Of a DNA stretch of 42,297 nucleotides, positions 32,660 through 42,297 are shown piece after piece. Position numbers and translations under genes: made by a program. Position 1 is the first letter of the stretch, and every line of letters begins with the position of its first letter. Source of the stretch: Bacteroidota bacterium (lineage in GTDB: Bacteria > Bacteroidota > Bacteroidia > Flavobacteriales_F > PHOS-HE28); contig JAFDZY010000041.1 in the NCBI GenBank assembly GCA_018266685.1, positions 1 through 42,297 of the forward strand, written 5' to 3'. The notes below the pieces were generated by a model. The model had not been told where the DNA came from and did no database searches. It saw only the letters and a program-made list of their open reading frames with translations.

Positions 32660-33061
32660 ATGCGCCTCACCATCAGCCGACTCGCAGCGTCGGCAAACGT
32701 CCATGTCGAAACCGTGCGCTACTACCAACGTCGTGGGCTGCTCACCGAACCCCTGCGTCCGCAAGGTGGCGTGCGTCACTACGACGCAGCCGACGTCGCA
32801 CGCCTCCAATTCATTCGCAGAGCCCAAACCATGGGCTTCAGCCTGGACGAAATTGCCGGGCTTCTGGACGTCCACGGGAAACGGGCCTGCGAAACGACCC
32901 GCGCCATGACCGAACTCAAGCTCGCCGATGTACGTCGCCGACTGCAGGAGCTACAACAACTGGAACAGGAACTCGTCGTCATGGTTGAAGCCTGCCAACA
33001 CACGCCGATGAATGCCGATTGCCCGACTTTGAGTTTGCTCAAGGCCGCGGGTGCGACATGA
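32660..33061 (+). CDS. merR: Hg(II)-responsive regulator MerR
   Basis: A 133-residue MerR protein: winged HTH (ISRLAASANVHVETVRYYQRRG), dimer helix, and the three Hg(II)-binding cysteines C77, C112 and C121. Their spacing (35 and 9) equals that of C82/C117/C126 in Tn501 MerR, so mercury sensing is well supported. ATG 32660 is at the normal distance from the operator; the open frame upstream overlaps merT and is shadow. Divergent from merT. Confidence 0.94.
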   Translation: MRLTISRLAASANVHVETVRYYQRRGLLTEPLRPQGGVRHYDAADVARLQFIRRAQTMGFSLDEIAGLLDVHGKRACETTRAMTELKLADVRRRLQELQQLEQELVVMVEACQHTPMNADCPTLSLLKAAGAT

Positions 33062-33121
33062 TGTCTATCAGATCGGGAACTTCTGGTACCAAGCGGAATC
33101 TCACCCAGTAGCCAAGATTGC

Positions 33122-33135
33122 CCTTCGGCCGAAGG
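33122..33135 (+). promoter_or_regulatory. Perfect palindrome overlapping the ribosome binding site
   Basis: CCTTCGGCCGAAGG is a perfect 14-base palindrome whose right arm holds part of the AAGGAG Shine-Dalgarno of the gene at 33150. A hairpin or bound dimer could hide the site. The spacing to the ATG (12 bases) is long. Confidence 0.4.
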
Positions 33136-33149
33136 AGTAAGATCCCCCC

Positions 33150-33530
33150 ATGACCCGGCTTGTCCGCCACCGCATGCGCATCGCCGTTCTGGTGATCGTC
33201 TGCCTGCTGTTTCAGCAGACAGCCTTGGCGGTGTACCTGTGCCCGATGGAGCAGATGCCGGTTCAGACCACGGCGATGGCTATGCACTGTGCCGACATGG
33301 GCATGGCGCAGAAGCAGGACAATCCGGCGTTGTGCGAGAAGCATTGCAGCCCGGATGTCACGGTCTCCACGGATGCCGCGAAATTGTCGGTTCCGCCTTT
33401 GGCGTTGCCGCCACTGGTATTGGCACCGGTGTATGTCCCGCCGGTGTCCCACGTTGCAGTCCAGTCCGAGGCGCCGATCGCCCGATCGGACCCTCCGCCA
33501 CGACTGCGTTTTTGCAGCCTGCTGATCTAG
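33150..33530 (+). CDS. Small exported Met/Cys/His-rich protein preceding the cus operon
   Basis: A 126-residue secreted protein: signal peptide (IAVLVIVCLLFQQTALA, to about 27) and a metal-ligand region with C31-PMEQMP, MAMHCADMGMAQ, and C62/C66 (LCEKHC), followed by a Pro/Val-rich segment (PPLALPPLVLAPVYVPP) that may span or cross the periplasm. I cannot name it. It lies 72 bases upstream of the cusC-type gene and its Met/Cys/His content fits Cu(I)/Ag(I) binding. The AAGGAG ribosome site lies in a perfect palindrome. Confidence 0.7.
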   Translation: MTRLVRHRMRIAVLVIVCLLFQQTALAVYLCPMEQMPVQTTAMAMHCADMGMAQKQDNPALCEKHCSPDVTVSTDAAKLSVPPLALPPLVLAPVYVPPVSHVAVQSEAPIARSDPPPRLRFCSLLI

Positions 33531-33602
33531 ACCTCGAAACGACCTGATCCATGCGCGCCGGCCGCTGTGCCGTGCGCGTTGTTCCGTCGTTTCGGAGGTG
33601 TC

Positions 33603-34892
33603 ATGAACGCCCGTTTTGATCGTTTAGGGATTTTGGGTGCATGCCTGCGCGTGTTACCTGGAATCTTCTGTGCCGCCGCGTTGGCGGCGCCCATAGCAAC
33701 CTGGGCGGCATCGCCCGGACTCACATTGCCGGAGGCCATCCATCTGGCCAATGCACGCGCTCCCATGCTCAAGGCCCGACAGGCAGGGCTTTCGGCAGCG
33801 CAGGAAGACGCGGTTCGCGCGGGGGCATTGCCGGATCCGATGTTGGTCGTGGGCATCGACAATCTGCCGGTGACCGGCCGCAATGCCTTCGACACCCGCA
33901 TCGACGACATGACGATGAAGAAGATCGGTGTGCGGCAGGAGATACCGTCGCGAGCCAAACGCAATGCACGACGCGCCTTCGCCGATCGCAGGATCGATGA
34001 AGCACAGGCGCAGACTGAGGCCGAACGGTTGGCGATACGTCGTGCGACCGCCGAAGCCTGGATCGCGGTGTGGATCGCAGAGCATCAGCTCCACGCTTTG
34101 CAAGCATTGCGCGATCAAGCAGCGTTGACCGTTCGCCTCGCCAAGGCCCGTGTCAGTGCTGGGGGCAGCGTGAACGATGCGCTGGCGACGCAGTCTGCCT
34201 TGTTGGAGATCGATAACCGGATCGAGGCTGCTCGTGCTGCAAAAGTCGCCGCGCAAGCCGGACTGGCTCGCTGGGTGGGCGATGTCGCACCCGAGGTCAG
34301 CATGTCCGCACCGGATTTCGGGATATTGCCGATTCCTGCAGCGCAATTGCTGGCATCGGTGGATCGCACCGGCGCCTTGCTGCCGGCGACTGCGCAAGTC
34401 GAGACCGCGGCGGCGGCCACGGATGTCGCCCGTGCCGATAAGCATTCGGACTGGAGTCTTGCAGCTTCGTATGGCCAACGCAGTGGGCATCGCAGCGACA
34501 TGATCATGTTCGAGGTCGGCATCGGATTGCCGCTGTTTGCGCGCAATCGCCAGGATCGCGGCGTTTCGGCACGTGAGGCCGATTATCAGTCCGCCCTTGC
34601 CACGCGCGAGGACCTGCGTCTGGCGCAGAGCGCGCAGATCCGTGCCGATCTCGCACGTTGGGAAGGACTGAAGCGTCAGGTGGCGTTGCATGAGCAATCG
34701 ATGTTGCCGTTGGCGCACGATCGCAGTGCAACGGCGCTCGCGGGGTATCGCGCGGGTGGCGATCTACAGCCCTGGCTCAATGCCCGCCGCGACGAGCTCG
34801 ATCTTCATCTCGCCCATGCCGAACATCTCGGCGAACTGGGGCGATCCTGGGCTGCATTGGCCTTCCTTTTGCCGACGGAGGGCCAGCCATGA
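33603..34892 (+). CDS. cusC: CusC-type outer-membrane efflux channel
   Basis: A 429-residue TolC-family channel with a signal peptide ending near TWA-AS (about 34) and OEP repeats (LTLPEAIHLANARAPMLKARQAGL; GALPDPMLVVGIDNLP; MIMFEVGIGLPLFARNRQDRG). GGAGG precedes ATG 33603, which is preferred over the earlier ATG 33567. Its stop overlaps the start of cusB (ATGA). Confidence 0.92.
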   Translation: MNARFDRLGILGACLRVLPGIFCAAALAAPIATWAASPGLTLPEAIHLANARAPMLKARQAGLSAAQEDAVRAGALPDPMLVVGIDNLPVTGRNAFDTRIDDMTMKKIGVRQEIPSRAKRNARRAFADRRIDEAQAQTEAERLAIRRATAEAWIAVWIAEHQLHALQALRDQAALTVRLAKARVSAGGSVNDALATQSALLEIDNRIEAARAAKVAAQAGLARWVGDVAPEVSMSAPDFGILPIPAAQLLASVDRTGALLPATAQVETAAAATDVARADKHSDWSLAASYGQRSGHRSDMIMFEVGIGLPLFARNRQDRGVSAREADYQSALATREDLRLAQSAQIRADLARWEGLKRQVALHEQSMLPLAHDRSATALAGYRAGGDLQPWLNARRDELDLHLAHAEHLGELGRSWAALAFLLPTEGQP

Positions 34893-36171
34893 CCCGCACG
34901 CATCGTTTCCTTCCCATCGCGCTTGCGGTGATCGCGCTGCCCGGTGCCATCGGACTTGGGTATTGGTGGGGGCATGCGCGTGGCGACACGTCGGCGTCGG
35001 GGCCATCGACTGGGCGCAAGGTGCTGTATTGGTACGACCCGATGGCCCCCGGGCAGCACTTCGACAAGCCCGGCAAATCGCCCTACATGGACATGCAGCT
35101 ATTGCCAAAGTACGCCGACGAAACGGCTACCAACGGCATCGCCATCGCTCCGGGCGTCCGGCAGAACCTGGGCATTCGCACGGTCGAAGCCAAGCGCGGC
35201 GCGCTGGAAAGCGCGATCCAGGTACCCGGCACCATTGCCTGGGATCTACGCCAGGAACGCATCGTCAGTGCTCGGGTCGACACGATTGTCGAGCGCCTCT
35301 ACGTGCGCGCTCCGTTCGAATCGGTCCGTGCCGGACAACCGCTGGCCAGCGTGATCGCACCGAGCTGGAACACCGCGATCGCGGAAGCGCGTGCATTAGG
35401 CGGCGCCCATTCGTCTGCTGCTCGTGAACTGCAATCGGCCGCCCATGAACGGTTGAGTGCATTGGGATTGCCAGCAGGAAGTGGCACAGGTCGCGGCCGC
35501 ATCACGCTGACATCGCCCGTGAGTGGCGTGGTAAGCGAAATCGGGGCACGTGAAGGACAGGCCATGCCGACGGGGATGTTGATGTTCCGCATCAATGGCA
35601 CCCGGAACGTGTGGCTGGATGCGGCGATTCCGCAGGCTGGAAGCGCGGGCATCACGGCCGGGACACCGGTTGAAGCCACGGTCGATGCTCGACCTGGCGA
35701 CATCTTCCACGGCCGAATCGAGGCGTTATTGCCGCAGGTCGATGCAACGAGCCGAACTCAGCGCGCCCGCATCGTGCTGGACAATCCCGACGGCGTGCTC
35801 GCCGCCGGCATGTTCGCCAAGGTCACGTTGCAGCCTGTTGCCAGCGCTGAGCACGTTCTTGTGCCGAGCGATGCCTTGATCGGTGCAGGCACGCAGACTC
35901 GCGTGATCGTGTTTGGTGCCGACAACACTTTCCATCCGGTGCGTGTTCAGGCCGGGCGTAGCGGCAACGGCATGACGGAAATCCTCACGGGCTTGCAGGG
36001 CGGCGAACGAATCGTGGCCTCGGGGCAGTTCCTGATCGATTCGGAGGCCAATCTCTCGGGGGCACTGCAACGCTTAAACGAAGACACGAAGATGCCCGCC
36101 GATGTCATGCCTGGCATGCCGGAGATGGCGAAGCCTGCGTCCTCGTCTTCACCCGCACGGATGCCGCAACC

Positions 36172-36175
<4 letters not shown>
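34889..36175 (+). CDS. cusB: CusB-type periplasmic adaptor
   Basis: A 428-residue membrane-fusion protein with one N-terminal membrane segment (about 8-27). The N-terminal [19 protein letters not shown] and [10 protein letters not shown] stretch carries the three Met ligands that bind Cu(I)/Ag(I) in E. coli CusB. The rest is the usual barrel, hairpin and lipoyl layout ([53 protein letters not shown]). The C-terminus is Met-rich. ATGA overlaps on both sides couple it to cusC and cusA. Confidence 0.95.
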
Positions 36176-39309
<3,134 letters not shown>

Positions 39310-39343
39310 AGACACCCCACATTCAACAAGAAGGAGAAATGCC

Positions 39344-39700
39344 ATGAAGATGTTTGTTTCCGCACTCGCACTCGTCACGCTTGCGGGCTGTTCCTCACCG
39401 TCCGACAAGACGGCCATGCCCGCAGGTATGGACATGCCTACATCCGCCACGAAACCCACGGAGTCCAAGACCCCTGCCGTGACGGGGACAGGTAGCGGTA
39501 CGATCCAAGCAGTTGATGCCGCCGCGCATACCGTGACGATTGCGCATGGCCCTATCGAAGCCCTGAAATGGCCGGCGATGACTATGACGTTCAAGACATC
39601 GGGTGTCGATTTGGCGGCCTTCAAGAAAGGAGATCAGGTCAATTTCGAACTCAAGTCCACTGACATGGGTGCCACGGTAACGAAGGTCGAGCGGAAGTAA
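39344..39700 (+). CDS. cusF: CusF-type periplasmic Cu/Ag chaperone lipoprotein
   Basis: A 118-residue protein with a lipobox (LAGC16) and a CusF OB-fold domain. Ligands H68, W76, M79 and M81 (AHGPIEALKWPAMTMTF) have exactly the E. coli spacing (H36, W44, M47, M49), so the Cu(I)/Ag(I) site with the capping Trp is intact. It hands metal to CusB. The lipid anchor and extra Met-rich linker (AMPAGMDMP) differ from the soluble E. coli form. AAGGAG precedes ATG 39344. A strong hairpin follows. Confidence 0.93.
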   Translation: MKMFVSALALVTLAGCSSPSDKTAMPAGMDMPTSATKPTESKTPAVTGTGSGTIQAVDAAAHTVTIAHGPIEALKWPAMTMTFKTSGVDLAAFKKGDQVNFELKSTDMGATVTKVERK

Positions 39701-39720
39701 TCTCGGTCTGAGGAAGACCC

Positions 39721-39752
39721 AAGTATTGCCCGCGCTGATGCGGGCGGTACTT
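39721..39752. terminator. Hairpin terminator of the cus operon
   Basis: AAGTA-TT-GCCCGC-GCTGAT-GCGGGC-GG-TACTT: 5 and 6 paired bases around a short bulge, 20 bases after the cusF stop. A second small dyad followed by GTTTTT lies at about 39797-39817. The rest of the gap to 39859 shows nothing. Confidence 0.65.
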
Positions 39753-39858
39753 GAAGTACAAACGCATGTCATGCTCGGTTTATATGGTCTAGTGTTTCCC
39801 GGATCCGGAAGTTTTTCTGCGGAGTGCCGATCACGCCATTAGAAGGGAAGGGCATGCT

Positions 39859-40602
39859 TCACGTGGGCCAATCAAGCAACAGCCGATAGTTTTGTCCATT
39901 CATGTCGCAGATAAACGTACTTGGATGGTATTGAAATTCCATCGCGGCCAGATCGAGCGCCAGTCCCTGTCCAAAATCCACTTTGGGTTTGAAGGACCGA
40001 ATGTCAGCAAGTAACGTTGGCGATGTGCTGAATAGTAGCGGCAGCCCATTCAATACCACGACGACACATTGTGGTTGCACTGTGCCATCTGCCATGGAGG
40101 AATTCAGTGTGGAAACCGCGACCTCCATGCTCCGCTGCCTGCTATTCCAAGTGTTGTGGCCAACTGAAAGGCCGCAACCCATCGGCACGGGAGTAGTACC
40201 GAAAACACTCCTCACGACCTCCAAATCGAACTGACGAAGGGTAGGTGCTGCAGCACCCCAGCCCGAGGCCAATGTTCCCAGAAAGAGTTTCAAGACTGCC
40301 CGCTCAAGTCGTGGACCATGAAGCCTGAGTTCGTGTTGCGCACCAGGCTTTCCCATTGCCACTTGCCAGCGTTGTAGTGCAGCAAGCGTCTCATCCAGGG
40401 GACTCAAGAGACTGTTGTGATGATTGCAGAGGATATTGGCGGTCATTGCACTTGTACCAACCGTACCTGTTGGCATCCGCGCAAGCCCCTCTGTGCTGAC
40501 GGATCGTTGCCCGGAAGCCTCTAGCACGGCACGCGGGATGACGTGTTCGCCCGAAATACGATTGCAGCCACCCAGTGACGCGGCCCAACACTGCCTTGGC
40601 AT
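39859..40602 (-). CDS. HNH-endonuclease-like protein, third gene of TIR operon
   Basis: A 247-residue protein whose N-terminal ~70 residues have an HNH-type zinc/nuclease pattern: C5, C13, S-G-E-H20-V-I-P-R, then L-C59-N-H61-H-N63-S-L-L-S-x-L-D. The remaining ~175 residues show no known domain. EHVIPR with a CxxHN half is common in HNH proteins of phage-defence and toxin systems. It starts 12 bases after the unknown middle gene and is likely the effector of the operon (inference). GC and codon use look somewhat lower in GC than the metal genes. Confidence 0.72.
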   Translation of the reverse strand: MPRQCWAASLGGCNRISGEHVIPRAVLEASGQRSVSTEGLARMPTGTVGTSAMTANILCNHHNSLLSPLDETLAALQRWQVAMGKPGAQHELRLHGPRLERAVLKLFLGTLASGWGAAAPTLRQFDLEVVRSVFGTTPVPMGCGLSVGHNTWNSRQRSMEVAVSTLNSSMADGTVQPQCVVVVLNGLPLLFSTSPTLLADIRSFKPKVDFGQGLALDLAAMEFQYHPSTFICDMNGQNYRLLLDWPT

Positions 40603-40614
40603 GTCTGATTCTGC

Positions 40615-41091
40615 CTATGTCAGATCGAAAGCCCGGATGATTCGCTTTTCACTGCGCTCTCCCAGCACCAATTGCCAACGCAAGAAGCCTACTTTGTACT
40701 CGCCGAGCGCCGGCAACCCTTCCACAAGCTTGATGTAACCCGATGCCATTCCAGGTTTTATCTGTGCGCAGATACTGAGTTCCGTGCCCCTCCGAACAAG
40801 AGAGCCAAGCGGGTTACGGGCTGTGTGCACTTCGAATGCGCTTGTTTCATCAAGCTCCACGCGCAAATTCGGGATAATCAATCCAGTCCAGCAATCTGAG
40901 CTCCCGGCGACATCGAACCATTGATAGGCATATTCTCCTTGGAGAATTATGAGAGCCGGTCTGTCACGGCTGCCGGCAATCAGACATTCTCTTTCATGTG
41001 CCGCAATCGGACGCAATAAAGAGATCGGCTGCGCCATGGAGATATGGCCTGCGGTGAATTCATTGGGCGTGAGCATGGCTGCTTTTACCAT
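40615..41091 (-). CDS. Unknown protein, middle gene of TIR operon
   Basis: I do not recognise this 158-residue protein. ATG 41091 overlaps the end of the TIR gene by 7 bases (ATGGTAA), so the two are coupled; the frame upstream is shadow of the TIR gene. It has no signal peptide or transmembrane segment and looks mostly beta-rich (ALIILQGEYAYQWF, TELSICAQIKPG, YKVGFLRWQLVLG). It could be a sensor or specificity subunit between the TIR and HNH proteins; that is inference. Confidence 0.6.
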   Translation of the reverse strand: MVKAAMLTPNEFTAGHISMAQPISLLRPIAAHERECLIAGSRDRPALIILQGEYAYQWFDVAGSSDCWTGLIIPNLRVELDETSAFEVHTARNPLGSLVRRGTELSICAQIKPGMASGYIKLVEGLPALGEYKVGFLRWQLVLGERSEKRIIRAFDLT

Positions 41092-42068
41092 CTGGATTTC
41101 CGTTGGAGCGGCTCGATCAGTAACGCCCACAAATACTCAGCCGCACCTTCCTGGGTTAGCTTGCGTTCGCGACCGGCTCCGAGGCTTGCCATCCCATGGC
41201 AGCGAAGGAACAGGGATTGATCATCTGCGTCTACCCCTAGTGTCTCGTTTGTCGAATTGCTGGCGGTCGTCTCGCCTTGCACATAGTTGATACCGTTGCC
41301 GAAGTGTCCGCCACCGGTGAAGTAGGTGGCGCGCCCGGCAACTTTTCCATCGTGATAAATGGTCGCAAAGAAACGATTGGCATCGATTCGTTTGAACGCT
41401 CCCTCATAGCCGGGATTTCGAGTCGTCAATTCGGCGAGCGAGTTCTCGATGAATCGCGCAACGTAGTCAAACGTCTCATCCTTGAAACGGTCTTTGTCGC
41501 GTTGAGTAAAGGTTTTGGCCAAGCGCAAGTTGCTCGACCGGGGCGAGGAGGGATCTGGTTGCACCTGATTTTCGATCGATGGTGGCTTGGGGCTGACAAC
41601 TCCTTCAACTGCCAGTGCTGGTTTTTGCCAACGAGTCGCCGCCTGCCGAACGGCCTGCGCCACCTGCAGCATTGCTTCATCCGCATCAGGCCACTGCTTG
41701 ATCGGTTTTCCATCGCGAGGCACCGCGAGAAGTGAGCCAAACGGGGTCGCGTGCCAGTCGCATGCACGCAGAATGACGGGAATCACGATGGCGTCTCCGG
41801 CTCGGTGACGCTCCATGGCCCGTTGCATCTCAATTTCGTAGCAGTAATCCGATGCGATGAAGTCAGCACTCACCAGCAACAGGATGATTTCATCGTGATT
41901 GATGTGGTCATCAATAACCTGTGCGAATTCTTCACCCGCTCGAATGTGGCGATCGTGCCAGGTCGCAATAACCCCTTGTCGCTTGAGCGCGGAGAGCTGT
42001 TTTTCAATCTGATCTCGCAGGGCCTCATCAGCATGCGAGTAGGAGAAGAAGACACTGGGGGCAGGCAT
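41085..42068 (-). CDS. TIR-domain protein with C-terminal domain of unknown function
   Basis: A 327-residue protein. Residues 1-~130 are a TIR domain: VFFSYSHADE (box 1), WHDRHIRAGEEF, IILLLVSADFIASDYCYEIEM with candidate catalytic Glu at E78/E80, and VIPVILRACDWHATPFG. Bacterial TIR domains often cleave NAD+ or make cyclic-ADP-ribose signals in phage defence. After a Pro/Ser linker (about 150-185), residues ~188-327 form a second conserved-looking domain (FTQRDKDRFKDETFDYVARFIENSL through LTQEGAAEYLWALLIEPL), which I recognise only as a C-terminal partner of some TIR proteins. Its 3' end overlaps the next gene. Confidence 0.88.
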   Translation of the reverse strand: MPAPSVFFSYSHADEALRDQIEKQLSALKRQGVIATWHDRHIRAGEEFAQVIDDHINHDEIILLLVSADFIASDYCYEIEMQRAMERHRAGDAIVIPVILRACDWHATPFGSLLAVPRDGKPIKQWPDADEAMLQVAQAVRQAATRWQKPALAVEGVVSPKPPSIENQVQPDPSSPRSSNLRLAKTFTQRDKDRFKDETFDYVARFIENSLAELTTRNPGYEGAFKRIDANRFFATIYHDGKVAGRATYFTGGGHFGNGINYVQGETTASNSTNETLGVDADDQSLFLRCHGMASLGAGRERKLTQEGAAEYLWALLIEPLQRKSRW

Positions 42069-42174
42069 GTGAAGATCTCAATAATAGGATAGATCCATGC
42101 CGTGGCAGCCAAGGCATATGATCAAGCGGTCATGACTTCATGTGTATGCGACCACACCCAGCAAGGACGCATGT

Positions 42175-42297
42175 CTGACCTGAGACGAAACGTGTAGCCA
42201 TTTTGATGGTGAGTTCTCTACCCTAGGAAGGCAAGGAGAACTCCATGAAGAAGCGCTTTACCGACGAACAAATGATTTTGATCCTGCGCGAAGCCGA
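42175..42297 (+). mobile_element. Start of an IS3-family insertion sequence (partial)
   Basis: The reading frame at 42245 is an IS3-type OrfA. A 5'-TG near 42175 (TGACCTGAGACG) is a possible left end, but the matching right end lies beyond the window. Confidence 0.55.
42245..42297 (+). CDS. IS3-family transposase OrfA, 5' fragment
   Basis: The only visible residues are MKKRFTDEQMILILREA, the typical start of IS3-family OrfA helix-turn-helix proteins (KRFTEEQIIxxLREAE). A good AAGGAGAA precedes ATG 42245. The gene continues outside the window. Confidence 0.82.
   Translation, partial: MKKRFTDEQMILILREA

Overview
The window looks like a metal-resistance island from a gammaproteobacterium, probably of the Xanthomonadales (Lysobacterales). 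The clue is the copL-copA-copB order with a Met-rich CopB and a CopL-type leader protein, which is typical of that order. The host assignment is inference. DNA is about 60% GC apart from one short AT-rich junction near 3239-3299. No rRNA, tRNA, CRISPR array or replication gene is visible.

Layout. (1) 1-1307: 3' part of a Cu(I) P-type ATPase. (2) 1396-3295: a quorum-sensing cassette with a LuxI-type synthase, an RsaM-like gene, a small membrane protein coupled to luxI, two lux-box-like sites and a LuxR gene cut off inside its ligand-binding domain. (3) 3319-9252: a Tn3-family transposase with four accessory genes (YkgJ-type Cys protein, HEPN-motif protein, an unknown protein, an XRE regulator); terminal repeats and a resolvase were not found. 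(4) 9359-18070: copper block copL-copA-copB-cytochrome c, then a membrane protein, a CueR-like regulator, a second Cu-ATPase and an EF-hand protein. (5) 18115-21728, minus strand: a nuclease-gene remnant and a pbr-like operon (PbrT-like FTR1/cytochrome, CDF transporter, PAP2 phosphatase). (6) 21852-29017: small Cys/His protein, czcCBA-type RND efflux, a PII-like protein and a ZIP transporter. (7) 29290-31721: ars operon arsR-arsI-arsC-arsC-aquaglyceroporin. (8) 31742-33061: merR divergent from merT-merP-GDCCVxC, with no merA. (9) 33150-39700: small Cys/Met protein and cusCBAF. (10) 39859-42068, minus strand: a compact TIR / unknown / HNH operon that looks like a defence system. (11) 42245 to the end: start of an IS3-family element.

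How it works together. Copper and silver are handled at three levels: cytoplasmic export (ATPases), periplasmic oxidation and sequestration (CopA, CopB, CusF) and trans-envelope export (CusCBA). Divalent metals are handled by CzcCBA, CDF, ZIP and the PbrT/PAP2 pair. Arsenic is handled by reduction, C-As bond cleavage and a channel; mercury only by uptake and binding proteins here. Several pathways lack the component usually considered central (merA, arsB/acr3, pbrA/pbrR, any two-component system), so they may rely on genes outside the window or be reduced versions.

The best candidates for something undescribed are the TIR-unknown-HNH operon and the truncated-receptor quorum-sensing cassette with its luxI-coupled membrane peptide.
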